Assembly (NCBI GenBank): GCA_020353195.1
Contig: CP070691.1
Span: 2,232,987-2,280,559 of the forward strand
Source: Phycisphaerales bacterium
GTDB taxonomy: Bacteria > Planctomycetota > Phycisphaerae > UBA1845
Length of the DNA stretch: 47,573 nt
Direction of reading: 5' to 3'
Shown here one piece after another: positions 1 to 9,012 of the stretch. The notes beneath the pieces were generated by a model. It had not been told where the DNA came from, did not search any database, and was given only the letters and a program-made list of their open reading frames with translations. Position numbers and translations under genes: made by a program. Within the stretch, counting starts at the first letter, position 1; each line of letters opens with the position of its first letter.

Positions 1-73
1 GGCCTTTGCAGAGGATGTCAAAGCGCTGGTGCCTGACTTCGAGGAACTGTTGGCGGGAACCGAGGAGCAGTAG
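1..73 (+). CDS. C-terminal end of an unidentified gene
   Basis: Reading from base 2, 23 codons run without a stop to TAG at 71-73. They give an acidic tail, AFAEDVKALVPDFEELLAGT followed by EEQ. The composition looks coding, but the piece is too short to name. The GH43 gene on the same strand starts about 75 bases downstream, so the two could be co-transcribed. Confidence 0.5.
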   Translation, partial: AFAEDVKALVPDFEELLAGTEEQ

Positions 74-147
74 CCCGGGTGCGCGGCAGAGCGTGGTCAG
101 GCGATATCATCTCATCGACGAGTAAGATGGTGATTCGGACAGAACCG

Positions 148-1821
148 ATGCAAGCTCGCGCGCTCATGTGCGGCGTCTTCCTGCTCGGCAATGCTGTCGC
201 CGTGCGCAGCCCGCCGCCTGACGAGATCCCGCCCAAAGCAGCTACCACGCCGTCGGTACGAGTGCGGGGGGATGTGTCGGCCGAGCCTGCAGAGCCCACG
301 TTTGTCAACCCGATCTACGAGGGCGCGGATCCCTGGGTCACGCACCACGAACGGCACTACTTCCTCTGCCGCTCGGAGGGCGACGTCGGGATCTCGGTCT
401 GGAAATCGGCGAAGCTCACCGATCCGGGGATCAAACGTATCGTCTGGAAGGCGCCGTCGTCCGGATGGAACTCGCGTCAGGTATGGGCGCCCGAACTCCA
501 CCGCCTTGATGGCCGATGGTACATTTACTACGCAGCCAGCGACGGCCGGAACCGGAATCACCGTACCGGGGTGCTCGAAGCGGTTACTGACGATCCTCAA
601 GGCTCTTACCGCGATCGCGGGGCACTCTATACGGGCGATGATTGCGCGGGCAGCATGCAGAACCGATGGGCAATTGACGCGACGCCGCTGGAGCTCGACG
701 GCCGACTGTACCTGATCTGGTCCGGCTGGCCCGCTGATGAAGACATTCAATACCTCTACATCGCGCCGATGGCGAATCCGTGGACGATCAGCGGCAACCG
801 CGTGCGGCTCTGCGCGAACGACACGCATATCTGGGAGCGTGTGCGTGAAGACCCGGCGCAGCGTGGTCTGAACGAGGCGCCGCAGGTCCTACGGGACAAC
901 GGTCGCGTGTTCGTCGTGTATTCCTGCAGCGGATCCTGGGAACCGACGTACAAGCTTGGCTTGCTCGAGCTGAAGGAGCGAGCGGACCCTCTGCGCCCCG
1001 GCAGCTGGCGCAAGCACGGCGAACCGGTGTTTCAGCCGACGGAGAGCGTCTTTGGGATCGGCCACGCGAGCTTCGCCAAGTCTCCCGACGACCGTGAGGA
1101 CTGGATCATCTACCACGCCAAGGTGTCCCGCAAGCCGGGCTGGCAGCGCACCGTCCGAGCGCAGCCGTTTACATGGACACCTGACGGCCGACCGATTTTC
1201 GGGACTCCGATTCCGTCGGCCGAGCCCCTGCGCGTGCCTTCCGGCGAGCCTGCCAACCGATTCGGTGGACACTTCCATGACACGTTTGACAAGGACGCCT
1301 GGGACGGCTGGGTCTTTTACGGCAAGAACGGTTGCGTCCGGGTCGCCGACGGGCACATGAGTCTTGGCGTGACGCCACCTTGGGGTAAGGTGAATTACTA
1401 CCGGCCGGGCGAGAAGGCTCTTGTCCGCGGCCGCGAATGGTCTGACGTTAGCGTTCAGACGCGCGTCTACGTCAAAAACGGCGGGCGCGACGCGGGCATT
1501 CTGTTTCGTATCCGTGAGCCGTCGGTCGGGTATGATGCGCAGAAGGGCTATTTCGCGGGTCTGATTCCGGGCACGCAGAAGGTCGTGCTCGGCAAAACGA
1601 ACGGCCGGCATTGGCATGAGCTCGCTCTGGTCGACCATCCCGTCGTGATGAAGCGCTGGTACACACTGGGCGTCGAGGCGTCGGACGATTCGATCCGCGT
1701 GCTCGTAGATGGTGAGATCAGGATCGCAGTGGCCGATTCGGATTACCGGCGCGGGATGGTTGGTGTGCGCGTGGTCGATTCGCAGGCGTGGTTTGACGAG
1801 TTCGAAGTGGCGCCCAGATAG
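148..1821 (+). CDS. Secreted glycoside hydrolase family 43 enzyme with C-terminal LamG-like domain
   Basis: This is a predicted exported five-bladed beta-propeller hydrolase, probably acting on arabinose- or xylose-containing glycans. The three GH43 catalytic acids are visible: the base Asp61 in NPIYEGADPWV, the pKa-tuning Asp177 in WAIDATPLELDG and the acid Glu243 in GLNEAPQVL. The block QVWAPELHRLDGRWYIYYAA is typical of the family. From about residue 370 a second domain begins (HFHDTFDKDAWDGWVFYG) and runs to DSQAWFDEFEVAPR. It resembles the concanavalin-fold LamG/DUF1080 domains often attached to planctomycete hydrolases. The ATG at 148 was chosen because MQARALMCGVFLLGNAVAV is a plausible signal peptide; ATG 127 and GTG 79 are in frame. 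No clear Shine-Dalgarno sequence is seen. Exact substrate is unknown. Confidence 0.85.
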   Translation: MQARALMCGVFLLGNAVAVRSPPPDEIPPKAATTPSVRVRGDVSAEPAEPTFVNPIYEGADPWVTHHERHYFLCRSEGDVGISVWKSAKLTDPGIKRIVWKAPSSGWNSRQVWAPELHRLDGRWYIYYAASDGRNRNHRTGVLEAVTDDPQGSYRDRGALYTGDDCAGSMQNRWAIDATPLELDGRLYLIWSGWPADEDIQYLYIAPMANPWTISGNRVRLCANDTHIWERVREDPAQRGLNEAPQVLRDNGRVFVVYSCSGSWEPTYKLGLLELKERADPLRPGSWRKHGEPVFQPTESVFGIGHASFAKSPDDREDWIIYHAKVSRKPGWQRTVRAQPFTWTPDGRPIFGTPIPSAEPLRVPSGEPANRFGGHFHDTFDKDAWDGWVFYGKNGCVRVADGHMSLGVTPPWGKVNYYRPGEKALVRGREWSDVSVQTRVYVKNGGRDAGILFRIREPSVGYDAQKGYFAGLIPGTQKVVLGKTNGRHWHELALVDHPVVMKRWYTLGVEASDDSIRVLVDGEIRIAVADSDYRRGMVGVRVVDSQAWFDEFEVAPR

Positions 1822-2022
1822 CCGCATCTGCCGGGCTCGAATAGTCGCATTCATCCGACCCAGAGGGGATCGGTACGCTTGATACCGACGCGCGACGGCG
1901 GCTGCGTCTCGTTCTTCACCTGGAAAGCCTGCTCGCCACACCCGTAGGACCATGGCAGCCGTCTACGCCTGCCTAAGAGAAGCGATGTTGTCAGACGGCG
2001 GACGGAAAGTTACAGTGGCGCC

Positions 2023-3384
2023 GTGATTGTCGGACTTCGAATTCCCGGTCGGCCAAGCTGTCGGCTTCTCGCGCTCTTCACACTCGCCGTCATGAGCCGT
2101 GGCGACGCCCGTGAGCCATACGATCCTGTCGCGACCGGCGAACGTCCGCAGTACATCTTCTTCAACAAGTCGCCCACCGCAAGAAGTCCCATGGCGTGGC
2201 GGCAGTCGAGGCCCGAGTCGTTCAGCGCGGCCTCGTGTCGGGAGATCGTCGAGACTTTGGGCACGCGCGGCAACGCCCGGCTGCGCGCGGGCGTGCATTT
2301 CCCGTTCTCGATTCTCGACGGCGACGCCGAGACCTTGGCCGCCTCGCTTCGGCGCCTGCTGGAGGCGGCCAGGGAGGCCGACCTACCCGTGCTCGTGACG
2401 CTGGATGGGCAGAACTGGTGGGGATATCGCTCGGACTTGTGGAACTGGTGGGACCCGAATGCCCCTGGCTACGACCCCGACAACCGGCTGAACGTGGAAT
2501 GGACCGACTGGGGGCCGGAGCATGCAGTCAAGATCTGCTGGCGCGACTGGGGCAGGCAGATTCGCGTAAGGCCCGCTCCGAACATCGCGTCGCCACGCTT
2601 CCTGGCCGAGCACTGGAAGCAGTATGACGTACTGATCCCGATTCTGCTCGAGTGGTACGGCCGACTCCCCGACGACAGGAAGTACCTCTTCGGTGGTGTC
2701 AAGCTGGGCTGGGAGACTTCAATCAACGTCAACGCGTACTACTATGCAGACGGTGACCGGCTCCTGGCCCAAAACCCCAACGACGTATCCCGAGACCCGC
2801 GTGATCACGACCCGGCGAAGGGGTGGACGTTCGGAAACGTTCCGCTTGGCTACGCGGCCGTTTCCACGTCCGGCCTCAAGCAGCGCGGCGAGCTAACGAA
2901 GGAGGACCTCGAGAAGGTGGTGTATGAGTATCTCCGGCGGTGCAGTTACGAAGTGAATCGGCGCGGGGTGCCGGCACATCTGATCTTCACACACCAGGGT
3001 GGAACATACGCGCCATGGGACAAGCACCTGTCATTCAAGGCGGCGATAAACGAGTTCTCGATCCCCGGTTGGAGCTTCTACTCACATGACCCGCCTGATT
3101 GTGGCTCGCTGCGCAGCGATCTTGCCACCGCCGGGCGGCGCCAATGGGCGGCCAGTGAGTGGTGGCGCGGCGCCGCTGACGAGGCCGGCTGGTTCGAACG
3201 GTTCGAAAGAACCCTGACGTTCGAGCGCTGCCGGTTGATCACGGTGTACAACTGGGAGACCTTTCGCACGCTTCCGGAGGCACTTGCAGCGGTACGTCGC
3301 TTAGTCGCCACATCAACTTCGGCGTCACAGCGCAGGCCCAGTTCGACGCAGCGTCCAAATGGTCGGAACGAGCATAGTCAATGA
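2023..3384 (+). CDS. Secreted protein of unknown function, possibly TIM-barrel hydrolase
   Basis: I do not recognise the family. The 453-residue product starts at GTG 2023 with a basic and hydrophobic stretch ending near TLAVMSRGDA, plausible as a signal peptide. The mature part is rich in Trp and Tyr (GQNWWGYRSDLWNWWDPN, LIPILLEWYGRL, FGGVKLGWETSINVNAYYYA, WSFYSHDPPDCGS). Strand-like blocks such as LPVLVTLDG, AHLIFTHQGG and RLITVYNWE alternate with helices, which suggests a (beta/alpha)-barrel of glycoside hydrolase type. The position between a GH43 and a fucosidase-like gene supports a role in glycan processing. The last 30 residues are Ser/Gln/Arg-rich and may be disordered. Confidence 0.6.
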   Translation: MIVGLRIPGRPSCRLLALFTLAVMSRGDAREPYDPVATGERPQYIFFNKSPTARSPMAWRQSRPESFSAASCREIVETLGTRGNARLRAGVHFPFSILDGDAETLAASLRRLLEAAREADLPVLVTLDGQNWWGYRSDLWNWWDPNAPGYDPDNRLNVEWTDWGPEHAVKICWRDWGRQIRVRPAPNIASPRFLAEHWKQYDVLIPILLEWYGRLPDDRKYLFGGVKLGWETSINVNAYYYADGDRLLAQNPNDVSRDPRDHDPAKGWTFGNVPLGYAAVSTSGLKQRGELTKEDLEKVVYEYLRRCSYEVNRRGVPAHLIFTHQGGTYAPWDKHLSFKAAINEFSIPGWSFYSHDPPDCGSLRSDLATAGRRQWAASEWWRGAADEAGWFERFERTLTFERCRLITVYNWETFRTLPEALAAVRRLVATSTSASQRRPSSTQRPNGRNEHSQ

Positions 3385-3522
3385 TATCCGTCCTGCAACT
3401 CGACTGCACGGTCGTTCACGGCAAGTACGCGTACCAGAAGGTTGGTCTCGTTCGTGCGCCCGTTGGCGCAGCTTGCGTTCATCCAGTCAGGCTCGTTGTT
3501 TTTGCATGAGGAGGAACCGAGG

Positions 3523-5583
3523 ATGGCCGCGTCACTGGGATTGATCGCCGGGTTCATTATGGTCAGCACCGCAGGCTGTGCGTGCCAGTTTGCACAATCG
3601 CGTGCCACGCCGGAGCCCGACGCGGGTGAAACACGATCGGGCCGCCGCGATGGTCCCCTTCGGCGGGAAAACGCGTTCTTCGGCGTGCATTTCGATCTGC
3701 ACCCGGGCAAGACAGACACGGCGCTCGGCGCGGACGTCAGCGAAGAGAACATCGAGCATCTTCTGACGCGCGTGCGCCCCGACTGGATTCAATATGACTG
3801 CAAAGGGCACGCGGGCTATACGGGCTACCCTTCGCAAGTGGGCTGGCCGTCGCCGGGAATCGTCAAGGACTCACTGGCGATCTGGCGGAAAACGACGGCC
3901 AAGCACGGCGTCACCCTGTTCATTCACTACTCCGGCCTGTGGGATCGGGTAGCTGTCGAGCATCATCCCGAGTGGGCGCGCGTGACTGAGGATGGGAAAC
4001 CGGACCCGAACATCGCGAGCGTGTTCGGCCCGTACGTGGACAAGCTGATGATCCCGCAATTGCAGGAGGTCGTGGCGGCGTACGGGCTGGACGGCGTGTG
4101 GGTGGACGGGGAATGCTGGGCCGCCAGGCCGGACTACTCGCCGGCCGCGTTGAAGGCCTGGCGATCGGAGACCGGCCGCAGCGATGCGCCAAGAAGCGCC
4201 TCCGACCCTGCGTGGCTCGAGTGGAAGATGTTCCACCGCCGAGCGTTCGAGCGCTACGTCTGCCACTGGGTGGATGCCCTGCACGCATTCGACCCGAAGC
4301 TGCAAGTCACGAGCAACTGGATGTACACGACGTTTGCGCCGAAGCCGATCGTCGCGAAACTCGACTTTCTGTCAGGTGATTTCGTGCCATCGGGCGCAGT
4401 CGATCGGGCGCGACTGGACGCGCGATACCTTTCGAGTACGGGGAGGCCGTGGGACCTGCTGGCGTGGGGATTCGTGGGCGGCGAAGGGCGGAACCCGAGC
4501 ATGAAGACCGCGATCCAGCTTCAGGCGGAGGCTGCCATCGTGCTGAGCCAAGGCGGGGCGTTCCAAGTGTACTATCAGCCCACGCGCCCCGGCTACGTCA
4601 GCGAGGGCATCATTGACACACTGGGTCAGGTGGCTGATTTCTGCCGGGCACGGCAGGACGTTTGTCACAAGAGCACGACCGTCGGGCAGATTGCGTTACT
4701 GCTCTCGTCGGAATCGCAGTTCGACCGGTCGGACGCGGTTTTCCATCCCGCCGGGAGCTTGTACGAGCTCGAGGGCGCCTTACACGCGCTGCTCGAACTG
4801 CATTATTCGGTCGACGTGCTGGCCGAGCACCAGCTCATGCCGCGCCTGCAGAACTATCCTGTCGTCGTCATCGCTGACGCTCACCGATTGGCGGATGACG
4901 TCAAGGAAGCATTACGGCAGTACGTTCATCGCGGAGGCAAGCTGTTGCTGCTTGGCGAGAAGTGTGCGCGCCTGTTCACCGCGCTGCTGCGTGTGCGCCT
5001 CGACGGGCCGCCTCGGACGTGGGAGGGCGAACTCCAGTCGTCGGCCGGTCTGGTGAATGTGAAGGGAGTGTGGCAGCAGGTGACGCCGACAACCGCACGC
5101 GTCGTCGGCTACCGGTATGCCACTCGTGATACGCGTAAGCCCGGGCAGGTAGCGGCCACGATCGCGTCGCATGGCAAAGGTCAGGTTGCCGCGGTGTATG
5201 GTCCTGTCGCGCTTCAGATGTACGAGACGCATCACCCGTACCTCCGCCGTTTTGTCGCCGACGTGGCTCGGCAGCTTGTTCCGGATCCGATTGTCGACGT
5301 CGATGGGCCGCCGACCGTGGATGTGGCCTTGCGCCGGACCCGCGATGGCCGATTAGCCCTGCATCTGGTGAACCTCAACAACCAGCCGCTCGGGAACCGG
5401 CAGGTCGTGGATCTCATTCCCGCCGCCGGCCCGATCCAGGTTCGCTGGCGCCTGCCCGCCAAACCCGGACGCGTACAGTGGCTTCCGTCCGGTGAACGCG
5501 TCACGTGGTCATGGTCCGATGGGGTTCTGCTGGTTACGGTGCCGCGCCTGGCCATTCATGGCGCGATTGTGGTCGAACCTTGA
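3523..5583 (+). CDS. Lipoprotein, alpha-L-fucosidase/beta-galactosidase-like hydrolase
   Basis: The 686-residue product starts at ATG 3523, preceded by GAGGAGGA about 9 bases away. It opens with a lipoprotein signal (MAASLGLIAGFIMVSTAGC), so it is probably lipid-anchored on Cys19. The barrel part carries NAFFGVHFDLHPG, RPDWIQYDCKGH, GVTLFIHYSGLWD and GLDGVWVDGECW; the last resembles the nucleophile strand of GH29-type fucosidases. After about residue 380 a Rossmann-like domain (QIALLLSSESQFDRS, YPVVVIADAH, YVHRGGKLLLLG) looks like the trimerisation domain of GH42 beta-galactosidases. A small beta domain with ALHLVNLNN ends the protein. The family assignment is by motif only, so the substrate is uncertain. 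Genes at 15475 and 17820 appear related in layout. Confidence 0.65.
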   Translation: MAASLGLIAGFIMVSTAGCACQFAQSRATPEPDAGETRSGRRDGPLRRENAFFGVHFDLHPGKTDTALGADVSEENIEHLLTRVRPDWIQYDCKGHAGYTGYPSQVGWPSPGIVKDSLAIWRKTTAKHGVTLFIHYSGLWDRVAVEHHPEWARVTEDGKPDPNIASVFGPYVDKLMIPQLQEVVAAYGLDGVWVDGECWAARPDYSPAALKAWRSETGRSDAPRSASDPAWLEWKMFHRRAFERYVCHWVDALHAFDPKLQVTSNWMYTTFAPKPIVAKLDFLSGDFVPSGAVDRARLDARYLSSTGRPWDLLAWGFVGGEGRNPSMKTAIQLQAEAAIVLSQGGAFQVYYQPTRPGYVSEGIIDTLGQVADFCRARQDVCHKSTTVGQIALLLSSESQFDRSDAVFHPAGSLYELEGALHALLELHYSVDVLAEHQLMPRLQNYPVVVIADAHRLADDVKEALRQYVHRGGKLLLLGEKCARLFTALLRVRLDGPPRTWEGELQSSAGLVNVKGVWQQVTPTTARVVGYRYATRDTRKPGQVAATIASHGKGQVAAVYGPVALQMYETHHPYLRRFVADVARQLVPDPIVDVDGPPTVDVALRRTRDGRLALHLVNLNNQPLGNRQVVDLIPAAGPIQVRWRLPAKPGRVQWLPSGERVTWSWSDGVLLVTVPRLAIHGAIVVEP

Positions 5584-5611
5584 GGTCCTCGCTTGCACGG
5601 CAGGCGTGCTG

Positions 5612-6019
5612 CTACTCCATATCAGCGGCTGACGCAGTCACGGGTGCACTGGAGAACGGCAAACAGCTGATCTCCAGCCCATCAAGGCGCGCCATCTGAA
5701 CCGCCCCGTCCGACGGTGTACAGTAATAGACTTCGAGGCCGAGGTCGATCGCAAGCCAGACTTCGAGGCTCGCACCCCTTGATTTCTCCCAGCCCGGCAG
5801 GACGACAACGGCATCCGATTCCAACAACGCCGGAATGTCGAGCCACATATAGAACGAACGTGGTTGCCGCGTGTCACCGTCTTTGTTCTCGGCCGGATTG
5901 AAGACTTCGTGCCCCTGCGCGCGGAGTTGTCGGGCAACAGAATTGAACAGCGGGAAGTTGTACTCGCGCATGCCGGACATGGGGCCCGCGAGGTACAGCC
6001 GTTTCGGGATATCGGTCAT
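5612..6019 (-). CDS. DUF4406 protein, nucleoside 2-deoxyribosyltransferase-like
   Basis: This is a 135-residue cytoplasmic protein. The N-terminal block LYLAGPMSGMREYNFPLFNS followed by GHEVFNPAE is the hallmark of DUF4406, a family with the deoxyribosyltransferase/TIR-like fold that also occurs in phages. The later segments FYMWLDIPALLESDAVVVLP and SRGASLEVWLAIDLGLEVYY fit the rest of the fold. The ATG at 6019 (MTDIPKRLYLAGPM) was chosen because the longer in-frame extension is Arg-rich and not protein-like. The gene converges on the fucosidase-like gene, with only about 28 bases between the stops. Its substrate is not known. Confidence 0.8.
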   Translation of the reverse strand: MTDIPKRLYLAGPMSGMREYNFPLFNSVARQLRAQGHEVFNPAENKDGDTRQPRSFYMWLDIPALLESDAVVVLPGWEKSRGASLEVWLAIDLGLEVYYCTPSDGAVQMARLDGLEISCLPFSSAPVTASAADME

Positions 6020-6349
6020 GCGTCGCACTCTCACTTTCGCCCGCCCGGAGCGGATCGCGCGTCCGGGCCGCTCCATTGTACACGACCCGCGTCGCCTGCT
6101 GGAAGCGCGAGGTCGCGACCGTATTGTACACGAACTAGGCTCCGTGAACGCCCCGATCATCCGGGGCGAATCGATTCAGTCCGCACGGACGGAGGTGAAC
6201 CGCACCTTGCTGACTTCGTGGCGTCCGGCCGCCGTTCATCGCGTATCCGGTGCGGATGCCCCGTATTGAAACACGGTTGACGATTGGCACGCGAGGATTC
6301 ATGATTGACCTGTGGTGCGGTCCGCTCACTCGAACGAAGGAGAATCCAC
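6020..6349. other. Intergenic region between divergent genes
   Basis: This stretch separates DUF4406 (minus) from the NamZ gene (plus), so it should hold promoters for both. No gene is seen. It contains a direct repeat of ATTGTACACGA, listed separately, and a weak TTGACG at about 6275 that could be a -35 element. Confidence 0.4.
6075..6133. promoter_or_regulatory. Direct repeat ATTGTACACGA with TGTACA palindromes, possible operator
   Basis: The 11-mer ATTGTACACGA occurs at 6075-6085 and again at 6123-6133, 48 bases apart. Each copy contains the palindrome TGTACA. The pair lies 55 to 115 bases upstream of the DUF4406 start, where a dimeric regulator could bind. The function is inferred from position and repetition only. 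Confidence 0.3.
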
Positions 6350-7573
6350 ATGCGTGCCCTCTACGCTTTCCATGCCGTGGCGCTCTCGGCTGCCCTGTCT
6401 CTGCTACCGGCCCATTCCGTCAGTGCAGCGTTGCCGTTCGAGGCGCAGTTTTCACAGCTTCAGACGATTCTCAAGGGCAAGCGAGTCGGACTGCTGACGA
6501 ATCCGACGGCCGTCGATTGCCAGTACAACCTGCTTGCCGATCGGCTGCACCAAGCGCCTGAGATCCAACTCGTCTGCTTCTTCGCCCCGGAGCACGGGCT
6601 GCGAGACGATCGTCAGGCGGGCGAGAAGATCGAAGATTACGTGGATGAAATCACCGGCTTGCCCGTCTACTCGGTCTATGGAGCTCGCCGGTCGCCGGAG
6701 CCCGAGCACCTGGCCGAACTGGACGTGCTCGTCTGTGACATGCAGGACGTAGGGGCCCGCTTCTACACCCGCATCTGGACCATGTCGCGGGCGATGGAGG
6801 CCACCGCCAAGGCAGGCAGAGACTTCGTAGTTTTCGATCGTCCCAACCCGATCGGTCTGGCGAGAATGGAGGGGGCACCCATCACGTTCGACGCGGGACT
6901 CATCGGAACGCTCTGGCCCGGCCAGCCCTTCGGCATTCCCACCCGCCACGGCATGACAGTCGGGGAAATTCTCACGCTTGTCAACGAAGAGTGGGCCGAT
7001 CCCAAGGCGAAGCTGACGGTGATCAAGATCCCGGGGTATACGCGGACGATGACCTTTGAGGACACGCGCTATCCCTGGGTCATGCCCTCGCCCAACATGC
7101 CGACGATTGACACGGCCATGGTGTACACCGGCACCTGTGTTTTCGAGGGCACCAACCTCAGCGAAGGCCGTGGGACGACTCGGCCGTTTGAATTGATCGG
7201 CGCGCCGTTTATCGAAGGGTCGAAGCTGGCGCGAAGGCTGAATGCTGCCGGTTTGAAAGGAGTCCGATTCCGACCGGCGTGGTTTACCCCGACCTTTGAC
7301 GACCACGAGGGAAAACGGTGCGCGGGCGTGCAGCTCCACGTGATGGATCGTGAGGCGTTTGAGCCGGTACGGACCGGCCTGACGATGCTGAAGGTGCTCT
7401 GCGACATGTATCCGGACGAGGTTGCCGTCACGGAGTTCGCCAGCCGGCTGATGGGAGTGCCCCAACTGCACAAGAAGATCAGAACGGAGAGTGTTGAAGC
7501 GCTGATCGCAAGTTGGCAGGAGAACCTGAAGGCGTTCGCCGTCAAGCGAAAGCCCCACCTGTTATATCCGTGA
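6350..7573 (+). CDS. namZ: Exported exo-beta-N-acetylmuramidase NamZ-like (DUF1343, GH171)
   Basis: The 407-residue protein has a signal peptide (MRALYAFHAVALSAALSLLP, cleavage probably after SVSA). AAGGAGAA lies about 6 bases before the ATG. DUF1343 motifs run in order: KGKRVGLLTNPTAVD, CFFAPEHGLRDDRQAGE, VYSVYGARRSPEPE, VLVCDMQDVGARFYTRIWTM, VVFDRPNPIG, PTRHGMTVGEI, MPSPNMPTIDTAMVYTGTC and LSEGRGTTRPFELIGAPF. The characterised member, NamZ, removes MurNAc from the non-reducing end of peptidoglycan chains. Here a periplasmic role in cell-wall recycling or in digesting foreign peptidoglycan is likely. The GH20 hexosaminidase encoded at 10893 could remove the alternate GlcNAc units. The length is normal for the family. 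Confidence 0.9.
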   Translation: MRALYAFHAVALSAALSLLPAHSVSAALPFEAQFSQLQTILKGKRVGLLTNPTAVDCQYNLLADRLHQAPEIQLVCFFAPEHGLRDDRQAGEKIEDYVDEITGLPVYSVYGARRSPEPEHLAELDVLVCDMQDVGARFYTRIWTMSRAMEATAKAGRDFVVFDRPNPIGLARMEGAPITFDAGLIGTLWPGQPFGIPTRHGMTVGEILTLVNEEWADPKAKLTVIKIPGYTRTMTFEDTRYPWVMPSPNMPTIDTAMVYTGTCVFEGTNLSEGRGTTRPFELIGAPFIEGSKLARRLNAAGLKGVRFRPAWFTPTFDDHEGKRCAGVQLHVMDREAFEPVRTGLTMLKVLCDMYPDEVAVTEFASRLMGVPQLHKKIRTESVEALIASWQENLKAFAVKRKPHLLYP

Positions 7574-7582
7574 TTGGGGCTG

Positions 7583-7599
7583 CGTCGTTCGGGACGACG
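7583..7599 (+). other. Short hairpin between namZ-like gene and GH43 gene
   Basis: CGTCGT and ACGACG form a 6-bp stem around a TCGGG loop, 10 bases after the namZ-like stop. No T tract follows, so it could be an mRNA-stabilising hairpin rather than a terminator. Confidence 0.25.
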
Positions 7600-7649
7600 G
7601 CAGAACGCCCAGCGCGCACGTTGAGTCACCCATTGCAGAAGGATGAGCC

Positions 7650-8933
7650 ATGTGTAATTGGAAGTTTACGACAGGATGGCTGCTCGTGCTGCTGACCGGC
7701 AACGGTCTCGCGTGGGCTCAGCATGGCGCGACTCGCGGTGTGCACGATCCCGTGATGATTCGGGAGAACGACGCGTACTACGTGTTCTCGTCAGGGGCGG
7801 GTATTCCTGTCCGTCGCTCAAAAGACATGCTCCAATGGAAGCAGATCGGGCGCGTTTTTGACGAGGATGTTCCTGCCTGGGCGAAGAAGGAGATTCCGCA
7901 GGCACAGCATGTCTGGGCACCCGACATTTCGTACTACAACAACCGGTTTCACCTGTATTACTCCGTTTCGACGCTCGGGAGTCAGCGGTCCTGCATCGGG
8001 CTGGCCACGAACAAGACTCTCGACCCATCATCTGGCGAGTACAAGTGGGTCGATCACGGCAAAGTGATCGAATCGTTCCCGGGAAAGCTTGACTACAATG
8101 CGATCGACCCGAACCTCGTCCTTGATGAGCACGGGAATCCCTGGTTGGTCTGGGGCTCATTCTGGGGCGGCATCAAGCTCATGCGGCTGAACATCGATAC
8201 GGGCAAGCCGCTCCCCGATGGCCGGCTTATTTGCAGTCTGGCCGCGCGGCCGCGACGGCACGCCATCGAGGCGCCTTTCCTTGTCCGTAAGAACGCGTAT
8301 TACTATCTCTTCGTGTCGTTCGATCATTGCTGCCGTGGAGTGGCCAGCAACTACAAGATCATGGTGGGGCGCTCGCGCGAAATAGCCGGTCCCTATGTCG
8401 ACTTTGACGGGCAACCGCTGCGTGACGGAGGTGGCACGATCGTGCTGGCGGGCTATGGCGAATGGCGAGGCCCCGGACACAACGGCATTCTGCTCGACGC
8501 GAACGGGGACTGGCTTGTCCATCACATGTACGACGCCCGCAGGAACGGCACGCCGACCATGCAGATTCGCCCACTGATCTGGGGACGCGACGGCTGGCCT
8601 GTGGTCGGTGAACCGATTGCCCCGCGTCTGCCGATGCCACCACTTCAGGCCTCGGACCTTCTCGGCGCCTGGAAGCACTCCGTGAACTTCGGGGCCGAGG
8701 ATTATCTCGAGTTTCTGCCGCAGGGCCGTATGAACTCGGCGGTCGATCAGGCGACCTGGTCGCTCGACGGGGCCCTTCTCAAGCTGCGCTGGCCCGATCC
8801 GGCTGCGCCAGGCGGCGCCTGGATTGACACGTGCCATCTCGCCCCCGACGGACGATCCTACGTGGGCCGGAACCAGAAGGGGTTCGTGATCCGCGGCACG
8901 CGGAGTCCCGAGCAGTCCGTAGCACCCCGCTGA
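7650..8933 (+). CDS. Secreted GH43 enzyme, arabinan endo-1,5-alpha-L-arabinosidase-like
   Basis: The 427-residue protein carries a signal peptide (about MCNWKFTTGWLLVLLTGNGL, cleaved near AWA). All catalytic residues of an arabinanase-type GH43 are present: Asp33 in TRGVHDPVM, Asp153 in NAIDPNLVLDEHGNPWLVWG and Glu207 in AIEAPFLVRK. The segment GYGEWRGPGHNGIL includes a His typical of the active site in these enzymes. After the propeller, from about residue 335, a small beta domain (LLGAWKHSVNFGAEDYLEF) matches the C-terminal lipocalin-like domain often found in this group. The start ATG has AGAAGGA about 7 bases before it. The gene lies 76 bases after the namZ-like gene on the same strand, so the two may share a transcript. 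Confidence 0.88.
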   Translation: MCNWKFTTGWLLVLLTGNGLAWAQHGATRGVHDPVMIRENDAYYVFSSGAGIPVRRSKDMLQWKQIGRVFDEDVPAWAKKEIPQAQHVWAPDISYYNNRFHLYYSVSTLGSQRSCIGLATNKTLDPSSGEYKWVDHGKVIESFPGKLDYNAIDPNLVLDEHGNPWLVWGSFWGGIKLMRLNIDTGKPLPDGRLICSLAARPRRHAIEAPFLVRKNAYYYLFVSFDHCCRGVASNYKIMVGRSREIAGPYVDFDGQPLRDGGGTIVLAGYGEWRGPGHNGILLDANGDWLVHHMYDARRNGTPTMQIRPLIWGRDGWPVVGEPIAPRLPMPPLQASDLLGAWKHSVNFGAEDYLEFLPQGRMNSAVDQATWSLDGALLKLRWPDPAAPGGAWIDTCHLAPDGRSYVGRNQKGFVIRGTRSPEQSVAPR

Positions 8934-9012
8934 ACGGTGCGCCTTATCGGCGCCTTGACGTTGAGAGGAAATCGGTCGTCTTGCCCACGGATGTCACGAA
9001 GCACGAAGCGTT

